Source of the DNA: Candidatus Sulfotelmatobacter sp.
GTDB taxonomy: Bacteria; Acidobacteriota; Terriglobia; Terriglobales; Acidobacteriaceae
Reading direction: 5' to 3'
Assembly (NCBI GenBank): GCA_017883385.1
Contig: JADGNQ010000019.1
Coordinates: forward strand, 1-59,346
Length of the DNA stretch: 59,346 bases
The position numbers and the translations under genes are program-made. The notes beneath the pieces are model-generated. The model had not been told where the DNA came from. It saw only the letters and a list, made by a program, of their open reading frames with translations, and searched no databases. Within the stretch, counting starts at the first letter, position 1. Each line of letters begins with the position of its first letter. This document shows positions 1 to 12,033 of the stretch, in pieces.

Positions 1-35
1 CGTAAGCTTCGAAGTAGAGCACGGACTCAAGATCG

Positions 36-3881
<3,846 letters not shown>

Positions 3882-3898
3882 TCGAAACTGAAGCCAGC

Positions 3899-3926
3899 TT
3901 CGGGGGTGAGCCCGTTCACCCCCGAA
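3899..3926 (+). terminator. Terminator-like hairpin after rpoC
   Basis: A perfect 11-bp stem, TTCGGGGGTGA (3899-3909) with TCACCCCCGAA (3916-3926) and a 6-base loop, begins 17 bases after the rpoC stop. The following CTTGCTTCTTGTTC is pyrimidine-rich but not a clean U-run. It would end the rpoC transcript before the next gene at 3950. Confidence 0.6.
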
Positions 3927-3949
3927 CTTGCTTCTTGTTCTAACTACGA

Positions 3950-4921
3950 ATGCACGCTACCCCCCAGCGAGTGCGTATCGAGGAACCTGCGCTACTTCCC
4001 TCCTTGCGCCCGGTGCCCCGCGGCCCTAATCTAGGGCAACGGATGCTACGTTTCTTCCGCCTCTTGCGACTGGCCTTCTGGCGGGCCTTCGTCCACGACG
4101 CCTTCGCCACTGCCAAAGCGTCGGCGTATTCCTCGATTCTCACTTTCTTCCCAGTCCTGTTGATCATCGGATCCGGCTTGGCCAACTGGCGAAAGGGTGC
4201 TCCTTATCTGCGGGAAATCTCCTACGCACTGGGCAGCATCCTCCCGGCCGGCGGAACCACCGCCCTCACCTATCTGAAGGGAGCCGCGCAACATCCGGTT
4301 GGCCTGTTGACCACGACTTCCGTCATCACGCTCTGGACCGCTTCCGGCGTCATGATTTCCTGGATGGATGGTTTCCGCCGCTGCTATGAACTGCCGAAAA
4401 TCTGGGGCTTGGTCGAAGAGCGCCTCATCGCATTCCTGCTGGTCGTTTTTGCCCTCATTCCCATGACCTTCGCCACGCTTCTGGTGGCTGTGGGCAGCAA
4501 GCTCGAGACTCGCCTTCTGCCCTACATTGATCCCGATTTCAGCGTCTACGTTCTCTTGCTCTGGGGTTCGATCCGCTGGCTGATCGCCACACTTACCAGC
4601 ATCGCGGTGATTGCGCTCATCTACCACAACGCGGTCCCCCGCACCCAGCCCTGGCATAGCGTCATTCCCGGTGCGACTCTGGCGACCGTCCTGTGGTTTT
4701 CGGTTACGATTGGATTTCGTTCGTATTTGCAGCATTTCGCCAACTTCGCCACAATTTACGGATCGCTCGGAGTCGCCATGGCGCTGCTGGTATGGATGTA
4801 CATGATTTCCCTGGTCGTCCTGGTGGGCGCGGAATTCAATGCCCTGCTGTTCCCGCGCGCCATGCTGGGCAAAGAACTCACGGCGATCAATGGCCCCAAG
4901 GCGGCCGATTTGCCCTCGTAG
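3950..4921 (+). CDS. YihY/virulence factor BrkB family inner-membrane protein
   Basis: A 323-residue integral membrane protein of the YihY (UPF0761, formerly 'ribonuclease BN') family, function unsettled. After a basic N-terminal stretch (residues 1-45) come about six hydrophobic segments. Family-typical sequences are visible: ASAYSSILTFFPVLLIIGS near residue 58, YELPKIWGLVEERL near 145, and the C-terminal FATIYGSLGVAMALLVWMY followed by GAEFNALL. The old link to RNase BN is not supported for this family. The gene follows rpoC in the same direction beyond a hairpin, so it is probably transcribed separately. ATG at 3950 is the first start after that hairpin; no strong ribosome binding site is seen. 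Confidence 0.88.
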   Translation: MHATPQRVRIEEPALLPSLRPVPRGPNLGQRMLRFFRLLRLAFWRAFVHDAFATAKASAYSSILTFFPVLLIIGSGLANWRKGAPYLREISYALGSILPAGGTTALTYLKGAAQHPVGLLTTTSVITLWTASGVMISWMDGFRRCYELPKIWGLVEERLIAFLLVVFALIPMTFATLLVAVGSKLETRLLPYIDPDFSVYVLLLWGSIRWLIATLTSIAVIALIYHNAVPRTQPWHSVIPGATLATVLWFSVTIGFRSYLQHFANFATIYGSLGVAMALLVWMYMISLVVLVGAEFNALLFPRAMLGKELTAINGPKAADLPS

Positions 4922-4993
4922 AGACGTTGCTTGTAACGTCTCTCTCACCATCGTTCGGATTGCCGTAGGCCGAGACGTAGCCAGCTACGTCTC
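4920..4993. repeat. Two REP-like palindromes, family A (AGACG...CGTCT)
   Basis: Two near-perfect hairpins lie between the yihY-type gene and pyk: AGAGACGTT/AACGTCTCT (4920-4943) and GAGACGTAGC/GCTACGTCTC (4972-4993). Related palindromes occur at 33343-33366 and 47447-47466. All share an outer AGACG/CGTCT stem, mostly with GC/GC at the loop end. They are intergenic, and this pair sits just past a stop codon, so it may also act as an mRNA 3' end. Confidence 0.7.
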
Positions 4994-5028
4994 TACAATT
5001 GCCCTTACGTTCCTGATCGAGGCAGACA

Positions 5029-6642
5029 TTGATAGCAAGTGACAATGACACGAAGGTGGAGAACTATTCTGCGGTCGCAGCCCCGCAGTCGCCCACGCGG
5101 GTTTGCGCCATGCCCGTCGCCCGCCGTGCCAAGATCATCTGCACCATCGGCCCCGCCTGCAACACCGAAGCCGCCATGCGTGAACTTTTCCGCCTCGGCA
5201 TGGACGTCGCGCGCCTCAACTTTTCTCACGGTACACACGAAGATCACGCCCGCAACATCCAACGCCTGCGCCGCGCTGCCGACCGCGAGGGCCGCACCGT
5301 CTGCATCCTGCAAGACCTGCAGGGCCCCAAAATCCGCACCGGCCCGCTGGAACGGCACGAGCCCGTTCTTCTGAAAACCGGGTCAGTCGTGACCATCACT
5401 CCCCGGGATGTCCCCGGAAACGCCGAGCGCATCTCCACCACATTCCCCGATCTTGCCCATGAGATCACGCCTGGCGCCCGCATCCTGCTCAGCGACGGTC
5501 TGATCGAACTGTGCGTCCGTGGAATCCACGGCAAAGACGTGCTCTGTGACATTCTCAACGGAGGCATGCTGGGCGAGCACAAGGGCATCAATCTCCCCGG
5601 CATCGCTCTCTCCATTCCCGCGCTGACCGAAAAAGACCGCAAAGACCTCGAATTCGGTCTCCGCCACGGGGTCGACGCGGTCGCTCTCTCCTTCGTCCGT
5701 ACCGCCGCCGACGTCAGCATGGTCCAGCACATCATCGCCACCCACCACAGCGACGTCCCCGTGATTGCGAAGCTGGAAAAGCCGCAAGCCATCGACCATC
5801 TGGAAGAGATTCTCGAAGTTGCCGACGGAGTCATGGTTGCCCGCGGCGACCTCGGCGTCGAAATGGCGCCGGAAAAAGTCCCGGTGATTCAGAAGCATGT
5901 CATCCGCCGCGCCTCCGCTTGGCGCAAGCCTGTCATCACCGCTACGCAAATGCTCGAATCCATGATCGAAAATCCGCGCCCCACCCGCGCCGAAGCCAGC
6001 GACGTGGCCAACGCCATTTTCGACGGCAGCGATGCCGTCATGCTCTCGGCGGAAACCGCCAGCGGCCAGTATCCGCGCGAATCCGTCTCCATCATGGCCC
6101 GCATCGTAGTGGAAGCCGAGTGCAACATGGGCGACTTCGTCCAGTTCCGCCGCCGCCGCGAACACAGCGGGCTCTCCGTCGCCGAGACCATCTGCGAATC
6201 CATTGCCCACTCCGCCGAAGACCTGCCCATGGGCGCCATCGCGGTCTTTACCGAGACCGGCAACACGGCTCGCATGATTTCGAAATATCGCCCCAAGGCC
6301 GCCATCTACGCCTTCACCCACTTGGCGCCCGTGGTGCAACGTCTGAATCTTTACTGGGGAGTTCACCCCGTGCCCTGCCGCCAGGCTCGTTCCGCGGAGC
6401 AAATGGTCAGCATGGCCGAACAGGATCTTGTTGGCCGTGGCCTGCTGAAGCCCGGCGACGTGCTCGGAGTCGTGGCGGGCACACGCCAGGCCGCCGGGTC
6501 CACCAACCTGATGCGCCTGCACGTCGTCACCAGCGAAGAGGCCGAGCGTATTGTGCATCCTAAGAAGCTGCACCCGAAGAAGTCGCACGCCAAGAAGCTG
6601 CATCCCGGGAACCCGCGCTCCACGCGCCGCCGCAAGCTATAA
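5029..6642 (+). CDS. pyk: Pyruvate kinase
   Basis: Converts phosphoenolpyruvate and ADP to pyruvate and ATP, the last step of glycolysis. The family start RRAKIICTIGPA, the nucleotide/phosphate region RLNFSHG, IAKLEKPQA, MVARGDLGVE and the signature VITATQMLESMI are all present in order, followed by the C-terminal effector domain (TGNTARMISKYRPKAAIYAFT). TTG at 5029 has a GAGG six bases upstream; ATG at 5110 (MPVARRAK) gives the usual family N-terminus, so the first 27 residues are uncertain. The protein ends with a basic tail of imperfect repeats (HPKKLHPKKSHAKKLHPG), which is not part of the conserved enzyme. Confidence 0.96.
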   Translation: MIASDNDTKVENYSAVAAPQSPTRVCAMPVARRAKIICTIGPACNTEAAMRELFRLGMDVARLNFSHGTHEDHARNIQRLRRAADREGRTVCILQDLQGPKIRTGPLERHEPVLLKTGSVVTITPRDVPGNAERISTTFPDLAHEITPGARILLSDGLIELCVRGIHGKDVLCDILNGGMLGEHKGINLPGIALSIPALTEKDRKDLEFGLRHGVDAVALSFVRTAADVSMVQHIIATHHSDVPVIAKLEKPQAIDHLEEILEVADGVMVARGDLGVEMAPEKVPVIQKHVIRRASAWRKPVITATQMLESMIENPRPTRAEASDVANAIFDGSDAVMLSAETASGQYPRESVSIMARIVVEAECNMGDFVQFRRRREHSGLSVAETICESIAHSAEDLPMGAIAVFTETGNTARMISKYRPKAAIYAFTHLAPVVQRLNLYWGVHPVPCRQARSAEQMVSMAEQDLVGRGLLKPGDVLGVVAGTRQAAGSTNLMRLHVVTSEEAERIVHPKKLHPKKSHAKKLHPGNPRSTRRRKL

Positions 6643-6651
6643 TCCCACGTG

Positions 6652-6969
6652 ATGACGCAACCGATCGCCGCGCAGGAGATTCTGTCGGTGGCCGTCTGGG
6701 AACCCGTTCCCGGCATGGAAGCCGCGTCGTTAGTCACCCTTCGCGAACTTAGTTCCATCCTTGCCGCCAAGAGCTACGGACGCGACCTCCTCTACCGAGA
6801 CCGGGAGTCGCACTACGTCCTGTTGCGTTACTGGACCTCCGAGGCCGCGCGCCGTACCGCGCAGGAAGATCCCGACATGCTCCGCTGCTGGGCCCGCCTG
6901 GGCAATGAAATCCAAATTGTGAAAGTCTACGAGACGCTGACCGAAGTACCACTCGACGGGGCTGAGTAA
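6652..6969 (+). CDS. ABM-like (antibiotic biosynthesis monooxygenase) small protein
   Basis: About 105 residues. The pattern of a beta strand (ILSVAVWEPVPGM), a helix with a conserved-looking LRELSSILAAKSYGRDLLYRD, then YVLLRYWTSEAARRTAQEDPDMLRCW resembles a single dimeric alpha/beta-barrel (ABM-type) domain. Members range from monooxygenases to proteins of unknown role, so no reaction can be assigned. The gene starts a few bases after pyk and may be co-transcribed with it. GTG at 6649 and ATG at 6652 are adjacent possible starts. Confidence 0.6.
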   Translation: MTQPIAAQEILSVAVWEPVPGMEAASLVTLRELSSILAAKSYGRDLLYRDRESHYVLLRYWTSEAARRTAQEDPDMLRCWARLGNEIQIVKVYETLTEVPLDGAE

Positions 6970-6981
6970 ACCTGCGCTGCA

Positions 6982-7434
6982 TCATCCACAGATCACGCGC
7001 TCTTCGCACCATTTCACTTCGAAAGTCCCTTTCAGGATTTCGCCGCCCTTGAATTGCAGTTCGTAGTGTCCCGCCGCGGCAGTGCGTTCCTGATAGTTGT
7101 CGAAAACGATCGTGGCGGATTGCGCTAGTTTGCAGTCGCCCTCCTTGGCGCAGCGGGCCGCGGAACCCGCGTCTGAACCCGCACCGAGCTTGACGACTTG
7201 GCCCGCGTGGATCGGCAGGCCTCGCCAGATCGCAATGGAGATGTAGGGTTCGCTGAATCGTTTGCACTGCGCCGGTTCCGTTGTCAGTCTGAACGCGACC
7301 GCCGGTCCGTCCCATGGCGCACAGGAGCTTTGCATGATCCCGTGAGAGAAAGACGGCCCGTCCGGTCTAGCGATTGCGGCAATCGCTGTCAGGGCAAAGA
7401 CCGCGACAGAAACGACCCGTCTTCTAGTGCGCAT
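6982..7434 (-). CDS. Exported hypothetical protein
   Basis: I do not recognise a family. With the start at 7434 the protein begins MRTRRRVVSVAVFALTAIAA, a convincing signal peptide, and AAGGAG lies a few bases upstream. A longer frame to 7482 adds 16 residues without a ribosome binding site. The mature part is about 125 residues with several Cys (SSCAPW, AQCKRF, AARCAKEGDC, WCEERVIC), suggesting disulfide bonds in the periplasm, and ends in a beta-rich stretch (HYELQFKGGEILKGTFEVKW). It converges with the ABM-like gene, the two stops being about 12 bp apart. Confidence 0.65.
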   Translation of the reverse strand: MRTRRRVVSVAVFALTAIAAIARPDGPSFSHGIMQSSCAPWDGPAVAFRLTTEPAQCKRFSEPYISIAIWRGLPIHAGQVVKLGAGSDAGSAARCAKEGDCKLAQSATIVFDNYQERTAAAGHYELQFKGGEILKGTFEVKWCEERVICG

Positions 7435-7577
7435 CACGCGGTTCTCCTTGGACTCATTCCTGGTCAGAACGATAACACGCACACATCTTGCGCAGTATCG
7501 CCTCCGCCCATAGCGTGCTCATTGACCCGTGGCGGCAAGAACCGGCATGGAGGTTTACCTACAGTTAGAATGTTCTC

Positions 7578-8255
7578 TTGCCCCAGAACGCCATTCGCGA
7601 ATTTGTTGACAACGCGGTCGACCCCAAGGTCCGCGGGTTCCTGCATCTTCCCGAAACATCCAACGGCAATGGCCTCGTCCTGACACATGGCGCAGGCTCG
7701 AACGCGCAAGCCCCACTTCTCATCGCTCTGGCCGACAGTTTCTCTGCCGCTGGATTCACCGTGCTTCGCTGCGATCTCCCCTATCGCCAGACGAGATCCT
7801 TTGGCCCGCCCGGCCCCGGCGACGCTGCCCGCGATCGCGCCGGCCTGAAAAACGCCATCGCCGCCATCAAGAAGATGATCTCGGGTTCGGCTTTCCTCGC
7901 TGGCCATTCCTACGGCGGCCGCCAGTCGAGCATGCTCTGCGCCGAAGAGCCCGGCCTGGTTGCGGCGCTGTTGTTGCTCTCCTACCCCCTGCATCCCCCG
8001 CGCAAACCGGAGCAGCAGCGCACCCAGCACCTGCCCGACCTGCACACGCCCACGTTGTTCGTCCAAGGCACGCGCGACCCCTTCGGCTCGATCGCCGAGA
8101 TGGAACGTGCTCTGAAGATGATTCCCGCAAAGACGAAGTTACTCGTGATCGAAGGCGCCGGTCACGACCTGGGATTCAAAGGAAAAGCGAAGCAGGAAGA
8201 ACTCCCCAGGCTGATCTTGTCCGAACTCACCAAATTCCTGGAATTGTCATCCTGA
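7578..8255 (+). CDS. Alpha/beta hydrolase, KANL3/Tex30-like
   Basis: A 225-residue cytoplasmic alpha/beta-hydrolase. The oxyanion region LVLTHGAGSNAQAPL, the nucleophile elbow GHSYGG (about residue 114), a likely acid Asp in VQGTRDPFG and the catalytic His in EGAGHDLGF follow the order of the fold. The overall shape, without a lid insertion and with the CDLPYRQ segment, matches the KANL3/Tex30 branch. Substrate unknown. The chosen TTG start at 7578 gives an N-terminus (VDNAVDPKVRGFLHLPE) typical of the group. The stop lies within a dispersed CATCCTGAG-type repeat. Confidence 0.82.
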   Translation: MPQNAIREFVDNAVDPKVRGFLHLPETSNGNGLVLTHGAGSNAQAPLLIALADSFSAAGFTVLRCDLPYRQTRSFGPPGPGDAARDRAGLKNAIAAIKKMISGSAFLAGHSYGGRQSSMLCAEEPGLVAALLLLSYPLHPPRKPEQQRTQHLPDLHTPTLFVQGTRDPFGSIAEMERALKMIPAKTKLLVIEGAGHDLGFKGKAKQEELPRLILSELTKFLELSS

Positions 8256-8275
8256 GCTGAGTCGAAGGATCCCCC
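8246..8275. repeat. Dispersed repeat, family C (TGTCATCCTGAG...GAAGGATC)
   Basis: The motif TTGTCATCCTGAGCTGAGTC continuing to GAAGGATCCCC overlaps the stop of the hydrolase gene. The same ends, TTGTCATCCTGAGG and CGAAGGATC, recur at 14870-15010. In the GIY-YIG flanking repeats the related TTGTCATGCTGAGC appears. The rest of 8256-8403 shows no gene. Confidence 0.55.
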
Positions 8276-8403
8276 GCACGTCGGCAGCCATCACAGATGT
8301 TAAGGCGTTTCTCTGATGCACCGTGCGGCATGAGAATTTCCGGCTAAGCGACAGTGACACAAGGGCGAGGGGGCCTTCGCTTCGCAGGATGCCAGAGGTC
8401 GTT

Positions 8404-9249
8404 CTAGTTCACCCACCCAGATTTCCCGCCACCATTCCCCTTGGGGGGTTCGTCATCCGGCGGAATGTAATTCCCATGCTCGTCGAAGTGGACCTGGCGG
8501 TCGTGCTTCGACATGTAGACTTCAAACTTCTTCGCCGCCCGCCGCCGCTTCCACCGGTAGTAGGAATTGCGCGCGCCGTAGTAGCGCTCCGCGAACCCGA
8601 CGTTCACGAGCGCCGGCTTAGGCCCGCGCCGCACGTAGAGCCAACCGAAGAACAGCCCGCCCAGGTGCGCCACGTAAGCTACGTCGCCGCCGCCCGCCAT
8701 GGCAAACGCCAGAGTGATCACGATCAGAATGCCCACGAAATACTTGGCCTTGATGAGGAAGGGAAACGGAATCATCATGATTTCGTTTTCCCCGAACAGC
8801 ATTCCAAACGCGATGAGAATGGCAAACACTCCGCCCGAAGCCCCAACCGTTGCTGTGTCCGGTCCTCCCAGCAACTTGGTGTACGCAACACCGACGGTCG
8901 TCACCGCTGCGCCAATCACGCCAATCGAGTACAGCTCCGTGAACCGTCGCGTGCCCCATGCGCCCTCAATCTGCGAGCCGAACATCCAAAGTCCCAGCAT
9001 GTTGCCGAACCAGTGCCAGAATCCCATGTGGAGGAAGCTGTAGGTCCCGAGCTGCCACAGCGCTCCATGCTGTACCACCGCACTCGGTATCAGCTCAAAG
9101 TGGCGGTAGGTGAACCGCACCACATCCGGCGCAGCCCGGCTGAACAGCTCCATCAGCAGGTATATCCCCGTGTTGATTCCCAGCAGCCACGTCACCGCCT
9201 TGGTGAACGGGGGCAGGCTCAACGTCATCGGTTCGCCGGTTCGCCGCAC
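8404..9249 (-). CDS. Rhomboid family intramembrane serine protease
   Basis: Cleaves membrane proteins within the bilayer. The first transmembrane segment is near residues 15-35, followed by FLHMGFWHWFGNMLGLWMFG, the loop-TM2 signature of rhomboids. The catalytic Ser is in GASGGVF (residue 138) and the catalytic His in AHLGGLFFGW (residue 195), so the dyad is intact. A C-terminal cytoplasmic tail of about 70 basic residues follows the last membrane segment. GTG at 9249 has GAGG seven bases upstream; ATG at 9228 is an alternative. The gene stands alone between a repeat-bearing gap and the peptidase at 9347. Confidence 0.93.
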   Translation of the reverse strand: MRRTGEPMTLSLPPFTKAVTWLLGINTGIYLLMELFSRAAPDVVRFTYRHFELIPSAVVQHGALWQLGTYSFLHMGFWHWFGNMLGLWMFGSQIEGAWGTRRFTELYSIGVIGAAVTTVGVAYTKLLGGPDTATVGASGGVFAILIAFGMLFGENEIMMIPFPFLIKAKYFVGILIVITLAFAMAGGGDVAYVAHLGGLFFGWLYVRRGPKPALVNVGFAERYYGARNSYYRWKRRRAAKKFEVYMSKHDRQVHFDEHGNYIPPDDEPPKGNGGGKSGWVN

Positions 9250-9346
9250 TGATTAACCTCTCGTCCAATTCTACTCGTATTCTGGATGCCCCATTTCTCG
9301 CGCGTTCTTGGCGCGAGAAGTGGGGATTCTGAAGTCTCGAACCGAA

Positions 9347-10741
9347 TCACCGTTCCGGCACGGGCACCACCGGCAAGCTCCGGTGCCCAGCGCCATCGAC
9401 CGCCCGCACCGCGAAGATCACATTATCCTTCGAAAGCTTCAGCGTGACGCGCGTCGCGCCCACGACTTTCTGTGAATGCTCCCATTCCGGACTGCTCGTC
9501 GCCCTCCACAAGACCTCATATTCTGTAGCCAGCCCGCCCGGAGAAGCCTCCCACGTCAGCGTCGAGTCATTTTCCAGATCTTTCGTCAGCACATGCACGT
9601 TCGCCGGAGGTGCCGGAGCCGCCGCCAACGACGCCAGCGTGGCCGCATTCAGCCGCGCCACGTGCGCCACGTAGTCGTAATCCACAAATTTCGGCACATC
9701 CCCATATTCGATACCGTTTTCGGTACGCACGTTCTGATGCTGATGATGAAAGTCTTCCCGAAATTCCGTAAACCGCACCGCCGCGAATCCCTGCTGGTTG
9801 AACGAATAATGATCGCCGCCACGTAGGTATCGGTCCAACCGGAACACCAGCATCGGTTTCACGCCCGCATCGTAGATCCGCCCAACCTCGGCGACATACC
9901 GCGCCACTTGCCGCGACCCGGAGTCGCTCTCCCCGCCCAGACCGCGAATGCGCCGGAGATCCTGCTCCGTAGCCGCCGCGGGCACTCCCTCGGAAAACAC
10001 CCGCACAACGGAATGATCCTGCTCCGAGCTCTTATCGCCGCCGACAATGTCGTTGTTGAGGACGGCCTCCAACTCCCAGCCCTGATCTTTCGCCATCTTC
10101 GCGAAATGATGGCTGCCGTTCAGCCCCTGCTCTTCCCCCGCGACGGTAAGAAAGACGATCGTCGCCGGAAACTTCAGCTTGCTCAGCACCCGCGCACATT
10201 CCAGGCTCACGGCGGTTCCGCTGCCGTCATCGTTCGCGCCGGGCGCGTCTCCACTTACATCGAACGTGTCGCTGTTCCGCGAATCGTAGTGTCCCGTCAC
10301 CAGCACGACCCGTTTCGCATTCGCGGCGTCCGTACCCTTCAGGACCGCATAAACATTGGTGATCTCCGTCGCTTTTGGAATGCGATCTGCCGGCTCTTCG
10401 GTGAAGCTGTCGGTCTTCACTTCCAGGCACCCGCCGCATTCTTTCGAATAGCGCTCGAACTCCGACTTGATCCAATCCCGCGCCGCGCCAATCCCGCGCC
10501 CCGCCGTGATGGAAGCCGGGTCCTGCGCCGAAATTGTCAGGCGGGTCCCGAAGCCGACCAATTTCTCGATGTTCGCTTGTATGCGCTGCGCGGAGACCTG
10601 CCGCAAGGCCGCCGCGATCTGCGGATCGCCAGCGGCCGTGCCCTCGGACCGCTCCGATTGCGCAGCACAGTCCATCGTCACAGAAAGCAAGGCCGCCAGG
10701 CAGACAGCCGTCCAGCGCGTCAATTCACGGAAATGGAGCAT
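9347..10741 (-). CDS. M28 family zinc aminopeptidase with C-terminal FnIII-like domain
   Basis: Predicted secreted di-zinc peptidase of 464 residues. An N-terminal signal peptide (WTAVCLAALLSVTMDCAAQ) precedes the M28 domain. The metal and catalytic motifs appear in order: VTGHYDS, ANDDGSGTA, VAGEEQGLNGS, NNDIVGG and the late His in FREDFHHQHQN. Residues from about 375 (PANVHVLTKDLENDSTLTWE) to the end look like a fibronectin type III domain, as in many secreted M28 enzymes. Specificity cannot be read from sequence. Confidence 0.92.
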   Translation of the reverse strand: MLHFRELTRWTAVCLAALLSVTMDCAAQSERSEGTAAGDPQIAAALRQVSAQRIQANIEKLVGFGTRLTISAQDPASITAGRGIGAARDWIKSEFERYSKECGGCLEVKTDSFTEEPADRIPKATEITNVYAVLKGTDAANAKRVVLVTGHYDSRNSDTFDVSGDAPGANDDGSGTAVSLECARVLSKLKFPATIVFLTVAGEEQGLNGSHHFAKMAKDQGWELEAVLNNDIVGGDKSSEQDHSVVRVFSEGVPAAATEQDLRRIRGLGGESDSGSRQVARYVAEVGRIYDAGVKPMLVFRLDRYLRGGDHYSFNQQGFAAVRFTEFREDFHHQHQNVRTENGIEYGDVPKFVDYDYVAHVARLNAATLASLAAAPAPPANVHVLTKDLENDSTLTWEASPGGLATEYEVLWRATSSPEWEHSQKVVGATRVTLKLSKDNVIFAVRAVDGAGHRSLPVVPVPER

Positions 10742-10891
10742 GGTTTGAGTGTCTCGTCCAGAAGAATCCCGCTCCGGAAAGCGATTCCCAGCTCCCCAGA
10801 AAATCTTTCGTTCCCGGCCTGTGCCCCTTGACCTGACAGCCGGGGAGAATCTAAATATTATCAGGAGGCTCTAATAAGCGAGGGAGGCATT

Positions 10892-11095
10892 ATGGTTCTT
10901 TGTCCCGAATGTGAGACCAATCTAGACGTCGACGAGGAAGGAGTCGAAGAAGGGGAAGTCATTTCTTGCCCCGAGTGCGGTACCGACTTTGAAGTCGTCA
11001 CTACCAGTCCGCTCGAGTTGAAAGCCGTCGAAGCAGGCTACGTAGAAGACGACGAAGAAGAGGTGGAGGAGAGCGACGACGGTGACTACTCCTAA
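10892..11095 (+). CDS. LysW-like small acidic zinc-ribbon protein
   Basis: A 67-residue protein with two CPxC knuckles (CPECETNLDVDEEGVEEGE, then CPECGTDFEVV) and the segment SPLELKAVE, the layout of LysW, the amino-group carrier of lysine/arginine biosynthesis. True LysW ends in EDWGE, whose last Glu carries the substrate; here the end is ESDDGDYS, so the carrier function is doubtful. No lysX, lysZ or argC-like gene is nearby. The gene has a purine-rich ribosome binding site (GAGGGAGG) and its end overlaps the start of the next gene, so the two may be translationally coupled. Confidence 0.8.
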   Translation: MVLCPECETNLDVDEEGVEEGEVISCPECGTDFEVVTTSPLELKAVEAGYVEDDEEEVEESDDGDYS

Positions 11096-11507
11096 ACTTC
11101 GCATGGGCCAGCCTTTTGCACAGTTGTCTTCCCTGGGTTTGCTCCTCGTCGTACTTCTCCTGCCGTCCTTCACCTCTCACCAAGGGCTCCTCGCAGCCCA
11201 GAAGCCCAAAGTCAAGCCCTACGCCCTGATTGCCGGGACGGTATGGGGTCCTGATGATCGTCCCGTGTATGGCGTGACGGTGAAGATCCGCCGCGCCAAG
11301 GACAAAAAGGCCAAGTGGGAGGTCTATTCCGACCACATGGGCGAGTTCGCTCAGCGGGTCCCTCCCGGCGAGTCCGACTACATCATCTGGGCAGACCTCA
11401 AGGGCTTCAAACCCGCCGACGGCAAGCCTTTGCGCCTTGCCCAGGAAGTCACCGTCCACATCTATTATGATGAACGCGAAGACATGGGTTTGCATCTAAC
11501 CCGCTAG
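11082..11507 (+). CDS. Exported carboxypeptidase-regulatory-like domain protein
   Basis: A 141-residue exported protein. After a basic start a hydrophobic stretch ([16 protein letters not shown]) forms a signal peptide. The rest is one beta-sandwich of the carboxypeptidase regulatory/transthyretin-like type: IAGTVWGPDDRPVYGVTVKI, then DHMGEFAQRVPPGESDYIIW. GTG at 11082 overlaps the LysW-like gene by 14 bases and lies 12 bases after a GGAGGAG; ATG at 11103 has no such site. Similar domains in Acidobacteria occur in secreted and TonB-receptor proteins. No specific role can be given. Confidence 0.72.
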   Translation: MTTPKLRMGQPFAQLSSLGLLLVVLLLPSFTSHQGLLAAQKPKVKPYALIAGTVWGPDDRPVYGVTVKIRRAKDKKAKWEVYSDHMGEFAQRVPPGESDYIIWADLKGFKPADGKPLRLAQEVTVHIYYDEREDMGLHLTR

Positions 11508-11547
11508 GTGTTGCCGTGCGGCGTGACCGTGAGACAATAGCACCAGC

Positions 11548-11919
11548 ATGAATCAGAGACGATCCCTGATATGGGCTGTGACCGTGGCGTGTGCGCTGCT
11601 TGTTGCCCTGGGCGCGGTGGCCGGCGCCTCACCCGACAAGAAGGACAAAACGGTCGGGCGCCTGCTGTACGGCAAAGTGCTCGACCCGCGGGATAACCCG
11701 CTCCCCGATGCCGTGGTTTACCTGACCAACACGCGCAACCGTGCCGTGAAGACCTACATCGTCGGTCAGGACGGCACCTACCGTTTTCCCGCCCTCTCCA
11801 CCGCCACCGATTACGACGTCTACGCCCAGTACAAGGGCCACAAGAGCGACACCAAGTCCGTCAGCCAGTTCGACGACCGCTCCCAGGTCTACCTCGACCT
11901 GAAAATCGACATTCGCTAG
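11548..11919 (+). CDS. Exported carboxypeptidase-regulatory-like domain protein
   Basis: A 123-residue exported protein with signal peptide LIWAVTVACALLVALGAVAG and a single carboxypeptidase-regulatory-like sandwich (GKVLDPRDNPLPDAVVYLTN, then GQDGTYRFPALST). It resembles its upstream neighbour in length, signal and fold, so the two are probably an old tandem duplication. It follows by 40 bases, in the same direction. Confidence 0.72.
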   Translation: MNQRRSLIWAVTVACALLVALGAVAGASPDKKDKTVGRLLYGKVLDPRDNPLPDAVVYLTNTRNRAVKTYIVGQDGTYRFPALSTATDYDVYAQYKGHKSDTKSVSQFDDRSQVYLDLKIDIR

Positions 11920-12033
11920 ACTTTCCGTCTCGGCTTCCGTTTTTCCAGAGCGGAGTACAATTGCGACGATCGTTAGGCCGCCGGAATCGACACCCCCAGT
12001 CGAATCGAGCAGTTGCTCCCCAAGGAGATCTCT

